Assembly: GCF_001552595.1 (NCBI RefSeq)
Contig: NZ_BCRM01000001.1
Coordinates: 682,001-746,000 of the forward strand
DNA: 64,000 bases
From: Rhodococcus erythropolis NBRC 15567
Lineage (GTDB): Bacteria; Actinomycetota; Actinomycetes; Mycobacteriales; Mycobacteriaceae
Reading direction: 5' to 3'
A program made the position numbers and the translations under genes. Below are positions 1 through 8,547 of this stretch, in pieces (position 1 is the stretch's first letter; the number at the start of each line of letters is the position of its first letter). The notes below the pieces were generated by a model. It made no database searches, was not told the origin of the DNA, and worked only from the letters and a program-made list of their open reading frames with translations.

Positions 1-327
1 CATCATGCCGATACCGGCGTTGGCCAGGACGATGTCGAGGCTGCCCAACACTGCCATACCTTCGGATACCGCAGCTCCCAGCGCGGGTAAATCGCGAACG
101 TCGACTTCTCGCGCGACGACATTTCGCCCGAGAGCCTCGATCATTGCCGTTGTCTGCCTCAAATCCTCGGCGGTACCCATCGGGTAGGCCACCGATTCGA
201 TCTGGCGGCAGATGTCGAGTGCAATGATGTCCGCACCCTCCTGCGCCAATCGCACGGCATGGCTTCGGCCCTGACCTCGGGCGGCTCCGGTGATCAGTGC
301 GGTTTTGCCTTCCAACTGTCCGGGCAT
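1..327 (-). CDS. Mycofactocin-coupled SDR family oxidoreductase (3' end outside window)
   Basis: This is the N-terminal part (about 109 residues) of a short-chain dehydrogenase/reductase read leftwards off the window edge. The start codon is at 327 and the protein begins [20 protein letters not shown], a Rossmann nucleotide-binding glycine motif. An insert follows after the second strand ([19 protein letters not shown], then VEALGR-like text), and NAG follows later. That insert is typical of the TIGR03971 SDRs that use non-exchangeable NAD and pass electrons to mycofactocin. The substrate is probably a secondary alcohol, but it cannot be told from this fragment. The catalytic YxxxK lies beyond the edge. 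Confidence 0.85.
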   Translation of the reverse strand, partial: MPGQLEGKTALITGAARGQGRSHAVRLAQEGADIIALDICRQIESVAYPMGTAEDLRQTTAMIEALGRNVVAREVDVRDLPALGAAVSEGMAVLGSLDIVLANAGIGMM

Positions 328-462
328 GGGTGCTCCGTCTGTCGTGAATCATGAGTACTCGGTCATGAGTACTGACTCGAGGGGACGGCGAAACTCGTCG
401 CCGGCGACGTAGTCTGAGTTCATATACAGCGGGAACTCGCTTCGGAAGAGAAGAGGCTCGGT

Positions 463-645
463 ATGTCCGATTGGGAGAAGAAGTTCGAAGCTGAAGCCAA
501 GGGCCTCCTGGCCGAGGTTGAAGAAGAGCTGACCGTCCTCGAAGGTGTCGACACCATCGATCCGTTTGGTGAAGACGATCCGGACCCGGTTGCTGGAGAC
601 GATCCGTCAGCGGGAGATGACGACACCAAGCCGGCCTCGGACTGA
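463..645 (+). CDS. Small very acidic protein, unknown function
   Basis: This is a 60-residue ORF with a good ribosome-binding site (AGAAGAGG, six bases before ATG). The first half is predicted helical (WEKKFEAEAKGLLAEVEEEL) and the C-terminal tail is Asp/Pro-rich and disordered. It has no Cys and no membrane segment. It sits alone between an SDR and a converging HNH gene. Codon use is only moderately GC-biased, so it may be a recent or weakly expressed gene. I do not recognise the family. Reality as a gene is likely but not certain. Confidence 0.5.
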   Translation: MSDWEKKFEAEAKGLLAEVEEELTVLEGVDTIDPFGEDDPDPVAGDDPSAGDDDTKPASD

Positions 646-683
646 CCCTGCGACACGTCGACCTGACCCTGCGACACGTCGAC
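642..683 (+). repeat. 21-bp tandem direct repeat, two copies
   Basis: Positions 642-662 and 663-683 are identical 21-mers starting CTGACCCTGCGACACG. The first copy contains the stop codon of the small acidic ORF. The repeat lies between that stop and the end of the converging HNH gene. Function is unknown; it could be a slippage duplication. Confidence 0.8.
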
Positions 684-706
684 GCGCCTCGACGCCGCTC
701 GGTATC

Positions 707-2203
707 TCAGAACGGTGGCGGGTCGTCCCCGTAGTCGATGGGTTCTCGGTGGGCTCGCGGTGATTTCCGCCGCTTGCATTGAACGTGCTCCTCAGCTCGT
801 TTCTGTATCCGTCGGCGTTGACGATTGCGTTCGGACTGGATACGGGCGGCCTTGTTCTCCGCCTGGGTCCGCCGATCTCGACCGCACTGCGGCGGCATCG
901 GGCCGTGCGGCCCGGCCATCAACCCTGCGGGGCGTGTTCGGTAGCAATGCCCAGTCGGCGATGTCAGCGACATGGTCCGATCCTGGTTCGACGCGAATTG
1001 CCACCGGTCGGAATGCTTGAGGCGATGGTGGTTGCGGCAGAACGCACTCATATTCGATTCGACTGTCTTGCCGCCGCGTTCGGGGTCGCCATGATGGAAC
1101 GGTTCATTGTGGTCCAGATCGGAATTCCAGGCCGGGACATCACAATGCAGCCATTGGCAGCTGCCCGCGATGATCCGCAACCAGGTATCGAGAACTGAAC
1201 CCGGCCGGTAGACGTACGCCGAAGCAAGCACCGGTTCGGTGGCGGCATCTGCGGGTACTCGGACGTTTCGAATTACGGCGTCTTGGGCGATGTCGCGAGC
1301 ATGCTCAGCGCTGATCACCCCGTACCCGTCGAGGTGAGCGGGCTCGCCGCCTCCGCGCAGAGTGGAATCAGTCATCACGACGTGAACCACGGGCCGACGA
1401 ACGACAACACCACCGCTACGATCCTGCGGGCAATCATCTCGGTCACAGTTGCACGGCAAGAACGGTGATCCGTTGGTCAACTCGAAGAGCGCGTCGGCTC
1501 GTCGCTGCTCGTATGTTCGAGAGTCGTTTCGGCATACCGACATTGCCAACTCGCGTAGTCGGCCGTCGAATGCCCGAGCCTGCTCTGCCGGAATGCTGCC
1601 CAAGATCTTTGCCATCCCGTCCTCGGCAGCGCTGACCCCGACGAACCGATCGGTGAGAGCACGGCGTCGACGTTCTCGCATACCTTCCGGGTCCACCATC
1701 GCCACGATCCGATCGATCGCCGCTGTCAGTCGCCTTCCCGTCAAGCCCGTTCCGCCGGCTACTGGTGGGGCGAGAACCTGCTCGAGCAGTAGTCGTTCCA
1801 CTTCGTCGATCAATTCGTCTTTCACGTTCGCGGTCGCGGAATCGATCAAACCAACTCGGTACAGATCCAACTCGCCACGCGCCATCGCCGCTCGAGTGCG
1901 ATGCAAACGAGTCTTCAACGAGAACCCCAACCCGATCAGCTTGCCTGCAGCCGCGCGGCCCATCGTCAGTGACGCACCGACTTCCGATTCAGCCAACTCG
2001 TGTGCGGTCGACGACCACGCACCACTGGCGGCATGCTCTGAGCTTCGCCGCGAAAAGAACTCGGCAATCACAGCGAGCTTGCGTTCGACCAGCATCGCCT
2101 CACATGCGTGCAGATCTGTCATGAGATCAACCAGCGCACAATCAGTTTCGGTACCGGTCAGCTGCGCTGAGATACCGAAGAGCTCTGTTGTCGGGTTGAA
2201 CAT
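707..2203 (-). CDS. DUF222 / HNH endonuclease domain protein (13E12 family)
   Basis: A 498-residue protein with an N-terminal DUF222-type helical region (about residues 20-290) and a C-terminal HNH nuclease domain (about 360-410). The HNH domain has zinc-type CxxxxC (CQWLHC), the DHN metal and catalytic core (SDLDHNEPF) and a closing CRNHHRLKH. The C-terminal tail is Arg/Lys-rich. This is the family of the mycobacterial REP13E12 proteins. A LexA-like box lies 14 bp upstream of the start, which suggests induction by DNA damage. The exact nuclease role of the family is not established. A paralogue with the same promoter arrangement lies at 48104-49342. Confidence 0.9.
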   Translation of the reverse strand: MFNPTTELFGISAQLTGTETDCALVDLMTDLHACEAMLVERKLAVIAEFFSRRSSEHAASGAWSSTAHELAESEVGASLTMGRAAAGKLIGLGFSLKTRLHRTRAAMARGELDLYRVGLIDSATANVKDELIDEVERLLLEQVLAPPVAGGTGLTGRRLTAAIDRIVAMVDPEGMRERRRRALTDRFVGVSAAEDGMAKILGSIPAEQARAFDGRLRELAMSVCRNDSRTYEQRRADALFELTNGSPFLPCNCDRDDCPQDRSGGVVVRRPVVHVVMTDSTLRGGGEPAHLDGYGVISAEHARDIAQDAVIRNVRVPADAATEPVLASAYVYRPGSVLDTWLRIIAGSCQWLHCDVPAWNSDLDHNEPFHHGDPERGGKTVESNMSAFCRNHHRLKHSDRWQFASNQDRTMSLTSPTGHCYRTRPAGLMAGPHGPMPPQCGRDRRTQAENKAARIQSERNRQRRRIQKRAEEHVQCKRRKSPRAHREPIDYGDDPPPF

Positions 2204-2216
2204 GCATCCATTCTAT

Positions 2217-2232
2217 TCGAATGTGTGTTCGA
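2217..2232 (-). promoter_or_regulatory. LexA-like SOS box upstream of HNH gene
   Basis: The plus strand reads TCGAATGTGTGTTCGA. This matches the actinobacterial SOS consensus TCGAAC-N4-GTTCGA at 11 of 12 defined bases. It lies 14-29 bp before the start codon of the leftward HNH gene, where a repressor would block transcription. Confidence 0.7.
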
Positions 2233-2281
2233 TATGAACTGAATTCTCAAATCAGTCGGAATAGTCCTAGTTTTCTGATTC

Positions 2282-2797
2282 TCAGCGAATTTCCAAGGCC
2301 TGTCGTAGTGCGCTCAGAGGATCCGAGGCGTCACGACGCCCACGCGGACCAGGCCCTTCGGGGTTGACGAAGCGGCCCTCGTCCGAGCGAGTCCACTCTC
2401 GTACGGCCCATCGCTCCTTGATCGCCCAGCGACCGTTGCGACGCTCCATGTGGTCGATGAATCGCGCACCGCTGGTGAAGTTGATCATCCCGATGCCTTC
2501 GGGCCCACCCCAGTGTGTGGACATCGAATACGCCTCGCTGATCGCGTGGTCGCCGTGCAGTTCGACCAGGTGGTTGCCGATGTGATGCATCGTGCCGCCG
2601 ATCGCCGAGAGTTTTGGTGTCACCCAGGCGATGTACTCGTCGATGTTGCCGTCGAATCCGGTGTGATGGTCGATCGCATCAGGGTGGTAGGCGCTGCGGA
2701 CGAGATCGAAGTCGAGGCGGTCGATGCCACGGCAGTACGTCAGAACCACCTCACGGATTGCCTGCTTGTCGATGAGATCTTGCAGTGCCCGGTCCAT
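2282..2797 (-). CDS. SnoaL-like / NTF2-fold protein
   Basis: A 171-residue single-domain NTF2-like protein. The N-terminal pattern (DKQAIREVVLTYCRGIDRLD, then YHPDAIDHH) is typical of SnoaL_4-type enzymes, which catalyse hydration, isomerisation or cyclisation of ring substrates, or bind them. Histidines at HPDAIDHH and GGTMHHIGNH line the presumed pocket. It is the last gene of a four-gene leftward operon (acyl-CoA synthetase, SnoaL, LLM, SnoaL), one base after the LLM stop. The context implies a step on a CoA-activated, probably cyclic substrate. The actual reaction is unknown. Confidence 0.85.
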   Translation of the reverse strand: MDRALQDLIDKQAIREVVLTYCRGIDRLDFDLVRSAYHPDAIDHHTGFDGNIDEYIAWVTPKLSAIGGTMHHIGNHLVELHGDHAISEAYSMSTHWGGPEGIGMINFTSGARFIDHMERRNGRWAIKERWAVREWTRSDEGRFVNPEGPGPRGRRDASDPLSALRQALEIR

Positions 2798-2798
2798 G

Positions 2799-3695
2799 TC
2801 ACGCCTCCTTGATGCTGGTCATCCAGTCGAGTAGTTCTGGTAGTTCTTCGGCAGCGCAATCGAATACGGCGGGTCGAAAAACGACGACGGACGCGCCGCG
2901 GGCGAACCAGTCCCGGGCCTTGTCTGCGGTTGCCGAGAGGTCGACGGACCCGTTGTCGCGTCGAACCGGCGCCGCAGACACTTGCACGCGCGCCGACTCC
3001 GGGTCACGTTGGTGGGCTTCGAACGTGTTGCGCAACAGTGCAACACTGTCGGTGAACGTTCCCAGATCGGTCGGGTTCACGGTCCAGCCGTCTGCGACGC
3101 GTGCGATGCGGTCGAAGTTCCGCCGGCTTGGTCCGAAACCGAAGAGCACCGGTATTCGGGGTTGGATCGGCAGCGGGAGGCTGTGGTAGTTCTCGAAAGC
3201 GAAGTCGCGGCCCTTGAAGGTGGCCGGTGCATTGGTCCACAGTTCGCGGCAGGCTGCGACGGTCTCCTCCATGCGCCCGAATCGCGCGTCGAAAGGCATG
3301 TTGGTGGCGGTGTATTCAGCTTCTTGCCATCCAACGCCGAAACCCATGACAGTTCGACCTTCGGACAATGAGTCGAGAGTGGCAACCTGCTTTGCAAGCA
3401 GGGCCGCCGGGCGAACAGTGGCGATCAGAACCGATACTCCGAGGCGAGCTCGTTCCGTCACCGCGGCGATCGAAGACAGAAATGAAATCGGTTCGTACCA
3501 AGGGTGATCCAACGGGAACAGGAAGTTGTGTTCGACTACCCGCTGGGCGTGAGCGTCGGCATTGAACCCGAGGTGGTCGCCGGTGCAGATCAGATCGATC
3601 CCGGCACTGTCAGCACCCGCGGCGAAGTCCAAGACCGGGCGGACCTTGCCGTCGAACAGGGCCTCGAGACCCAAAACGTTGACACCGATTTCCAC
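2799..3695 (-). CDS. LLM-class (probably F420-dependent) oxidoreductase
   Basis: A 298-residue luciferase-like TIM-barrel protein. I chose the GTG at 3695, which is preceded by AGGAA and starts VEIGVNVLGLEALF. An upstream extension would run into the SnoaL gene. Seen motifs are ICTGDHLGF near residue 40, RARLGVSVLIATVRPAALLAKQ, the family loop TLDSLSEGRTVMGFGVGWQ and a C-terminal IARVADGW. Family members in Rhodococcus usually use F420, less often FMN. It lies 10 bp after a SnoaL gene and 1 bp before another in the fadD-led operon. It would act as a dehydrogenase, reductase or monooxygenase on a CoA ester or ketone; the substrate is unknown. Confidence 0.85.
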   Translation of the reverse strand: MEIGVNVLGLEALFDGKVRPVLDFAAGADSAGIDLICTGDHLGFNADAHAQRVVEHNFLFPLDHPWYEPISFLSSIAAVTERARLGVSVLIATVRPAALLAKQVATLDSLSEGRTVMGFGVGWQEAEYTATNMPFDARFGRMEETVAACRELWTNAPATFKGRDFAFENYHSLPLPIQPRIPVLFGFGPSRRNFDRIARVADGWTVNPTDLGTFTDSVALLRNTFEAHQRDPESARVQVSAAPVRRDNGSVDLSATADKARDWFARGASVVVFRPAVFDCAAEELPELLDWMTSIKEA

Positions 3696-3705
3696 AGTCG
3701 TTCCT

Positions 3706-4176
3706 CTACAGTGCCCGCTTGGCATGAGCGGACATGTCGCCCATGTTGTCCAAACAGAAGAGCCTCGAGCTGAACTGCCAGGACCCGTCGATGCACGAGA
3801 AGCGATCGAAGTAGCGTCCCGACAAAATAGGTTGCAGGGCAAGATCTTCGGTACCTTGTATGACCGTGACGTACGAGAGTGCGGACGCCGATTCGTCGTC
3901 GACCACGATCCGCGTGTTGGTCAGCAGATGCTTGGTTCGTGGAACCGGCGGATCTCCGTACATCCGAATGAAGCCGCTGCAGGCTGCGAACACTGCGTCG
4001 GCGTCGGACGAAATGAGAGTGGTGGCAACCCCGTCCGGTCCGCACTGCCCGTAGTCGGACTGGGCGAACAATGCAGCGACTTCACCCAATCTGCCCTGAT
4101 CGATCAGATGCGTGTACTCACAGAGCAGGTCACGGATCGCAGACTCGGCGACGATCCGTGACAGCTCCGCGGTCAT
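3706..4176 (-). CDS. SnoaL-like / NTF2-fold protein
   Basis: A 156-residue protein starting [21 protein letters not shown]. The ATG overlaps the stop of the upstream acyl-CoA synthetase gene (ATGA), so the two are translationally coupled. It has NTF2 features: an N-terminal helix with [13 protein letters not shown], then ALFAQSDY, and a C-terminal WQFSSR strand. It is the second gene of the leftward operon. It could be an isomerase, hydratase or dehydratase for a CoA-activated substrate. Homology alone gives the fold, not the reaction. Confidence 0.85.
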   Translation of the reverse strand: MTAELSRIVAESAIRDLLCEYTHLIDQGRLGEVAALFAQSDYGQCGPDGVATTLISSDADAVFAACSGFIRMYGDPPVPRTKHLLTNTRIVVDDESASALSYVTVIQGTEDLALQPILSGRYFDRFSCIDGSWQFSSRLFCLDNMGDMSAHAKRAL

Positions 4177-5834
4177 ACGGTGATCTCGCGCCGAACCATC
4201 TTGCCGGTTGCGTTGCGAGGCAACAGATCGCTGGTGATGCGCCACTTCGACGGCACCTTGAAGTAGGAAAGTCGCTCGGCGGCGTAGTCACGCAACTCCG
4301 CCTCCGTGGTGGCAGCCCCGGGGCGCAGTACAACCACGGCGGACACTTCCTGGCCGAGGTCGGGGTGCGGCATGCCGATGACAGCGCACTCGATCACGTC
4401 GGGGTGTTCGTCGAGCGTCTGCTCGATCTCGGTGGGGTAGACGTTCTCGCCACCACGCAGGATCAGGTCGGAACGACGACCGGTGAGACGGAGACGTCCG
4501 TTCTCGATGACGCCGAAATCGCCGGTGCGGAGCCAGCGTCCAGGTGCAATTGCAGACTCGGTCGCCTCGTCGTTCTCCCAGTATCCGAGCATGACGAACG
4601 GGCTGCGCACGCACACTTCACCTTCGATGCCGTCCGGCAGCCACTCGCCGAAGGGATCGCGAATCTCCATCGAGACGGTGATGATCGGACGTCCGAGAGT
4701 GCCTGGGAACTCTTCGAGTTCGGCGCCGACGGCGACCGCAATTGCGGTGCTGCATTCGGTGAGGCCGTAGCTGTCGACCAGAGCATTGCGTGCGAACGGC
4801 ACCTGCTCCTTGAGGCGTTCTTTGAACGCGGGCGACGACGGCGCAGACGCCAGCGAGAATGCAGTCAACGAAGAGACGTCGTACTTGGCGATGTTGCCGT
4901 GTTCGAGTAGCCGCGATGCCATCGTGGGGACAGCACCCCAGTTGGTGACGCGCTCGCGTTCGACCAGCCCGAGCACCTTGTCGACGTCGAATCCGCCCTC
5001 GGTCAGGATGACGGCACTGCCCGTCGCGAGACGGGGGACCACCAGATTGTGCAGGCTGGCGATGTGGAAGAGCGGGGAGGTGAGTAGATAACGCAGTGGG
5101 CTCGGCTTGGAAGCGTCGTACTCACGGCCGGTGAATGCAGCGCCGATCGCGTCGCTGTACTTGTGGTAGTCGACGACGGCCATCACGTTGCGGTGCGAGT
5201 GGAGTGCGCCCTTGGGGCGGCCACTGGTACCGCTGGTGAACAGGATGACGGCGGGGTCGTCCTCGTCGATGTCGGTGCTCGGCACGTCGGAGCCTGCATA
5301 TTCCGCGATGAGCGCGGGCAGATCCTCTTCCATGGTGAGGACCGTGATGTCTGCCGGCAGTTCGGGGAGGGCGGCGCCGCGCTTGGCGTCCACGACCAGA
5401 ACCTTCGGACGTGAGAGCTCGATCCCGTGGGTGACCTCGCGCGGAACCCACCAACCGTTGAGACCGACAGCGATCGCGCCGAGCGCCTGCGTCGCGAAGA
5501 ACGTCATGACCCATTCGGGAGTGTTGGCAGCGAGGATGCCCACACGGTCGCCCTTGCGGACTCCGTACTTGTCCCGCAGAGCAGTTGCCAGCGCGGCGAC
5601 GGAATCAGCGTGCTCGGTGAACGAGATTCGACGATCGCTGGTGACGAGATAGTCGCCGTCGCCCCAGGCGCGAGATGCCGAGATGAGTTCACCGATGGCG
5701 TGACCACGGTTCTTCATCACGGGCATTATGGTGCCGAGAACCTCTTCTTCGACGATCTCGAATGGCCCACCTGGACCGGTGAGGCGTGAGACCGCCTGGT
5801 CCAGAAGCAACTGCGGATCTGCGGGGGCAGTCAT
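4173..5834 (-). CDS. Acyl-CoA synthetase (class I adenylate-forming)
   Basis: A 553-residue ATP-dependent acyl-CoA ligase of the ANL superfamily. Motifs run in the expected order: P-loop-like [17 protein letters not shown] (about residue 200), DSYGLTECS (about 360), [20 protein letters not shown] and the hinge region, then [11 protein letters not shown], and the C-terminal catalytic lysine in [11 protein letters not shown]. It leads a leftward operon with two SnoaL proteins and an LLM oxidoreductase. It therefore probably activates the pathway's carboxylic-acid substrate to its CoA thioester. It is divergent from a second acyl-CoA synthetase operon. Confidence 0.92.
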   Translation of the reverse strand: MTAPADPQLLLDQAVSRLTGPGGPFEIVEEEVLGTIMPVMKNRGHAIGELISASRAWGDGDYLVTSDRRISFTEHADSVAALATALRDKYGVRKGDRVGILAANTPEWVMTFFATQALGAIAVGLNGWWVPREVTHGIELSRPKVLVVDAKRGAALPELPADITVLTMEEDLPALIAEYAGSDVPSTDIDEDDPAVILFTSGTSGRPKGALHSHRNVMAVVDYHKYSDAIGAAFTGREYDASKPSPLRYLLTSPLFHIASLHNLVVPRLATGSAVILTEGGFDVDKVLGLVERERVTNWGAVPTMASRLLEHGNIAKYDVSSLTAFSLASAPSSPAFKERLKEQVPFARNALVDSYGLTECSTAIAVAVGAELEEFPGTLGRPIITVSMEIRDPFGEWLPDGIEGEVCVRSPFVMLGYWENDEATESAIAPGRWLRTGDFGVIENGRLRLTGRRSDLILRGGENVYPTEIEQTLDEHPDVIECAVIGMPHPDLGQEVSAVVVLRPGAATTEAELRDYAAERLSYFKVPSKWRITSDLLPRNATGKMVRREITV

Positions 5835-5948
5835 GGAATGGCCTTTCGTATTGTGGCGCTTTTCACGTCACAAAATCTCACGAGAAAATCATATCTGTGG
5901 CGGCGGTTACCACTGAGCGAGACTGGGACGGTTCCGGCATTGAGGCGT

Positions 5949-5969
5949 CGATACGTTCGAGTCGTATCG
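5949..5969. promoter_or_regulatory. Inverted repeat between divergent acyl-CoA synthetase operons
   Basis: Perfect 7-bp arms CGATACG and CGTATCG are separated by 7 bp. It sits in the 182-bp gap (5835-6016) shared by the two divergent fadD-led operons, 48 bp before the rightward start codon. The size and place suit a regulator operator, but no matching regulator gene is adjacent. Nothing else was recognised in the gap. Confidence 0.4.
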
Positions 5970-6016
5970 CAGTTGGAGTAATCGACATTCCGATATCGAC
6001 TAGGACACAGGACACG

Positions 6017-7720
6017 ATGACGAACACCGCCACCGAAGCATCCTCGAATGCAGCTCTTGCAGCTCCTCAGCGCGAGGACGTCGCGCAGATGTTGATCGAC
6101 CGTCTCGGTGATCAGCACCTGGGTCTGCGGACGCGGACGCAGGACTGGAGCTGGGACGAGGTGGTGCGCGAGAGCGCAGCGCGCGGCTCGCTTGCGAAGT
6201 CGCTTCGCGCGCCTGGACCGTTTCACATCGGAGTACTTCTGGAGAACGATCCCGAGTTCCTGTTCTGGCTCGGCGGCGCGGCACTGACCGGGGCCACGAT
6301 CGTCGGCATCAATCCGACCAGGCGTGGAGCTGAACTCGAGGCTGAGGTTCGGTACGTCGACTGCCAGCTGATCGTCACCGACAAAGCGGGCTACGAGAAG
6401 TTGTCCGGCCTTGACCTCGGACTGACCGAAGATCGTTTTGTTCTGGTCGACGACGCGTCATACCCGGACAAGATTTCCGCTCACCAGGTCGAGTCGCCTC
6501 AGATCGACCTCGGCGTCGACGCGTCGACGCTGTTCTTGCTTCTCTTCACCTCGGGCACCACCGGAATGTCCAAGGCAGTGCGGTGCAGCCAGGGGCGTCT
6601 GACGCGGTTGGCCTACGCGAACTGCGCCAAGTACGACATCGACCGCGACGACGTCTGCTACTGCTGCATGCCGCTCTTCCACGGCAACGCGTTGATGGCT
6701 CTGTGGGCGCCGGCCCTTTCGCAGGGAGCTACGGTCTGCCTCGTTCGTAAGTTCACCGCCTCGGGATTCATGCCGGACGTTCGGTTCTACGGCGCAACAT
6801 ATTTCACCTACGTCGGTAAGGCTTTGGGGTATCTCATGGCGACGCCGGAACTGCCCGACGACATCGACAACACCCTCACGCACGGCTTCGGGACCGAGGC
6901 GTCGCCGGGGGACAAGGCAGAGTTCATCCGACGTTTCGGTGCACAGCTTTTCGAGGGATACGGTTCGAGTGAAGGTGCCGGTTCGGTCGTACTAGATCCG
7001 AACCAACCTGCCGGCGCGCTTGGCCGTCCCGCGAGCGAGAACATCGTCATCGTCGATCCCGATACCCGCGAAGAGCGACCCCGCGCGATTCTCGACGAGC
7101 ACGGTCACGTGCTGAACCCCGACGAATCCATCGGCGAGATGGTCGACAAGGCCGGATCGAAGAAGTTCGAGGGGTACTACAAGAACGAAGACGCCATTGC
7201 CGAGAAGATTCGCCACGGTTGGTACTGGACAGGCGATCTCGGCTACGTCGACGAGGCCGGGTTCATCTACTTCGCCGGACGTAAGGGTGACTGGATCCGC
7301 GTCGACGGTGAGAACACCTCGGCTTTGATGATCGAGCACATCTTGCGTCGGCACCCCAAAGTGATTGCCACGGGTGTCTTCGCGGTACCGGATCCGCGTT
7401 CGGGCGATCAGGTGATGGCAGCTGTCGAGGTCGCCGACTTTGCCGATTTCGATCCGGCCGAGTTCGCCGCCTACCTTGCCGCGCAGGCGGATTTGGGTAC
7501 CAAGGCAGCGCCGCGATTTGTTCGTGTTTCGACTGATCTGCCCGTCACGGGCTCCAACAAGGTACTCAAACGTGAACTTCAAGCCGACCGCTGGCGGACC
7601 GACGAACCAGTGTTCCACTGGGTGGGCCGCGGTACTCCCGAATACACGTTGATGACCGAAGCTGACGTGGTGAACCTGGAGAAGGAGTTCGAGACTCACG
7701 GCCGCACGCGGTTCCTATGA
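6017..7720 (+). CDS. Acyl-CoA synthetase, FadD17/FadD19-like
   Basis: A 567-residue adenylate-forming enzyme. The start at ATG 6017 removes an implausible basic leader encoded upstream. Motifs are LLFTSGTTGMSKAVRCSQ (an unusual Ser-Lys where most have Pro-Lys), FEGYGSSEGAG, WYWTGDLGYVDEAGFIYF and GRKGDWIRVDGEN, and the C-terminal lysine in TGSNKVLKREL. This pattern is that of the mycobacterial steroid-associated FadD17/FadD19 group, which activates sterol side-chain acids. Its stop overlaps the next gene's start (ATGA). It would start the rightward pathway of SDR and LLM oxidoreductase. Confidence 0.88.
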   Translation: MTNTATEASSNAALAAPQREDVAQMLIDRLGDQHLGLRTRTQDWSWDEVVRESAARGSLAKSLRAPGPFHIGVLLENDPEFLFWLGGAALTGATIVGINPTRRGAELEAEVRYVDCQLIVTDKAGYEKLSGLDLGLTEDRFVLVDDASYPDKISAHQVESPQIDLGVDASTLFLLLFTSGTTGMSKAVRCSQGRLTRLAYANCAKYDIDRDDVCYCCMPLFHGNALMALWAPALSQGATVCLVRKFTASGFMPDVRFYGATYFTYVGKALGYLMATPELPDDIDNTLTHGFGTEASPGDKAEFIRRFGAQLFEGYGSSEGAGSVVLDPNQPAGALGRPASENIVIVDPDTREERPRAILDEHGHVLNPDESIGEMVDKAGSKKFEGYYKNEDAIAEKIRHGWYWTGDLGYVDEAGFIYFAGRKGDWIRVDGENTSALMIEHILRRHPKVIATGVFAVPDPRSGDQVMAAVEVADFADFDPAEFAAYLAAQADLGTKAAPRFVRVSTDLPVTGSNKVLKRELQADRWRTDEPVFHWVGRGTPEYTLMTEADVVNLEKEFETHGRTRFL

Positions 7721-8547
7721 GTGGTGTTGCGCTGGTTACCGGCGCTTCCCGGGGGATCGGCCGTGAGTGCGCGCTGGCATTCGCGCGCGCCGGATTCGAC
7801 GTTGCAATCACTGCTCGCACCGTTCGTGAAGGCGAAGGGCGGGCGGCCCCGCGAACGAGGCAGGGGGAGCGGGTCATTCCGGTACCCGGCAGTCTGGAGA
7901 CGACGGTTGCCGAGATCGAGTCCTTCGGTGTGCGCGCCTTGGCCGTTCCGATGAACCTGCTCGATCTGGCCTCCGTCCGCGGCGCCGGTGAACGGGTGCT
8001 GGCGGAGTGGGGACATGTCGACGTGTTGGTGAACAACGCCTACGCACAGACGGTCGGAAACATGGACCGGGTGCTCGACATCGAGATCGACGACGCCCAG
8101 GCGATGGCGATCGGCAACTATCTGCACCAGCTTGCGTTGATTCAGGTGATACTGCCGTCGATGATCAAGAGCGGCAACGGGGTTGTCGTCAACCTCGCAT
8201 CTGGTTCGGCGACCCTGGATCCGCCTGCGCCTCCCGGCGAGGGTGGTTGGGGTTTGTCGTACGCCGCGTCGAAGGCGTCGTTCGGACGTATCGCCGGAGC
8301 GATCAACTCGGAGTATCGAGGCGCCGGAGTCAAAGCGTTCAACCTGAGTCCGGGATTTGTCATCACGGAATCAGGGAAAGCCCGTGGTGGCGCGGACGCG
8401 ATAGTGGAAGCCGGATTTGCGGCCACACCGGCATCCGTGCCCGCCGCTGCTGCGGTGTGGCTTGCAACAGATCCGGATGCGGACCGGTTCCTCGGTCGCG
8501 TCGTGGACGGTCCGAAATTGATGGCGACACTGGAGGAAACGGTATGA
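7717..8547 (+). CDS. SDR family oxidoreductase
   Basis: A 276-residue short-chain dehydrogenase. The Rossmann motif is VTGASRGIGRECALAFARAG, followed by NNAYAQ (a variant of NNAG), Ser in NLASGSA, and the catalytic SYAASK (YxxxK). A 20-residue insert rich in Arg and Pro follows the second strand. The C-terminus, LGRVVDGPKL, is typical of actinobacterial steroid-cluster SDRs. It overlaps both neighbours by four bases (ATGA), so it is translationally coupled to the acyl-CoA synthetase before it and the LLM oxidoreductase after it. It probably oxidises a hydroxyacyl-CoA or an alcohol. Confidence 0.88.
   Translation: MSGVALVTGASRGIGRECALAFARAGFDVAITARTVREGEGRAAPRTRQGERVIPVPGSLETTVAEIESFGVRALAVPMNLLDLASVRGAGERVLAEWGHVDVLVNNAYAQTVGNMDRVLDIEIDDAQAMAIGNYLHQLALIQVILPSMIKSGNGVVVNLASGSATLDPPAPPGEGGWGLSYAASKASFGRIAGAINSEYRGAGVKAFNLSPGFVITESGKARGGADAIVEAGFAATPASVPAAAAVWLATDPDADRFLGRVVDGPKLMATLEETV

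Noticed and set aside
1449-2237. 262-residue open frame opposite the first HNH gene
   Set aside because: Arg/Ser-rich composition is typical of an antisense shadow, and the HNH frame has clear motifs.
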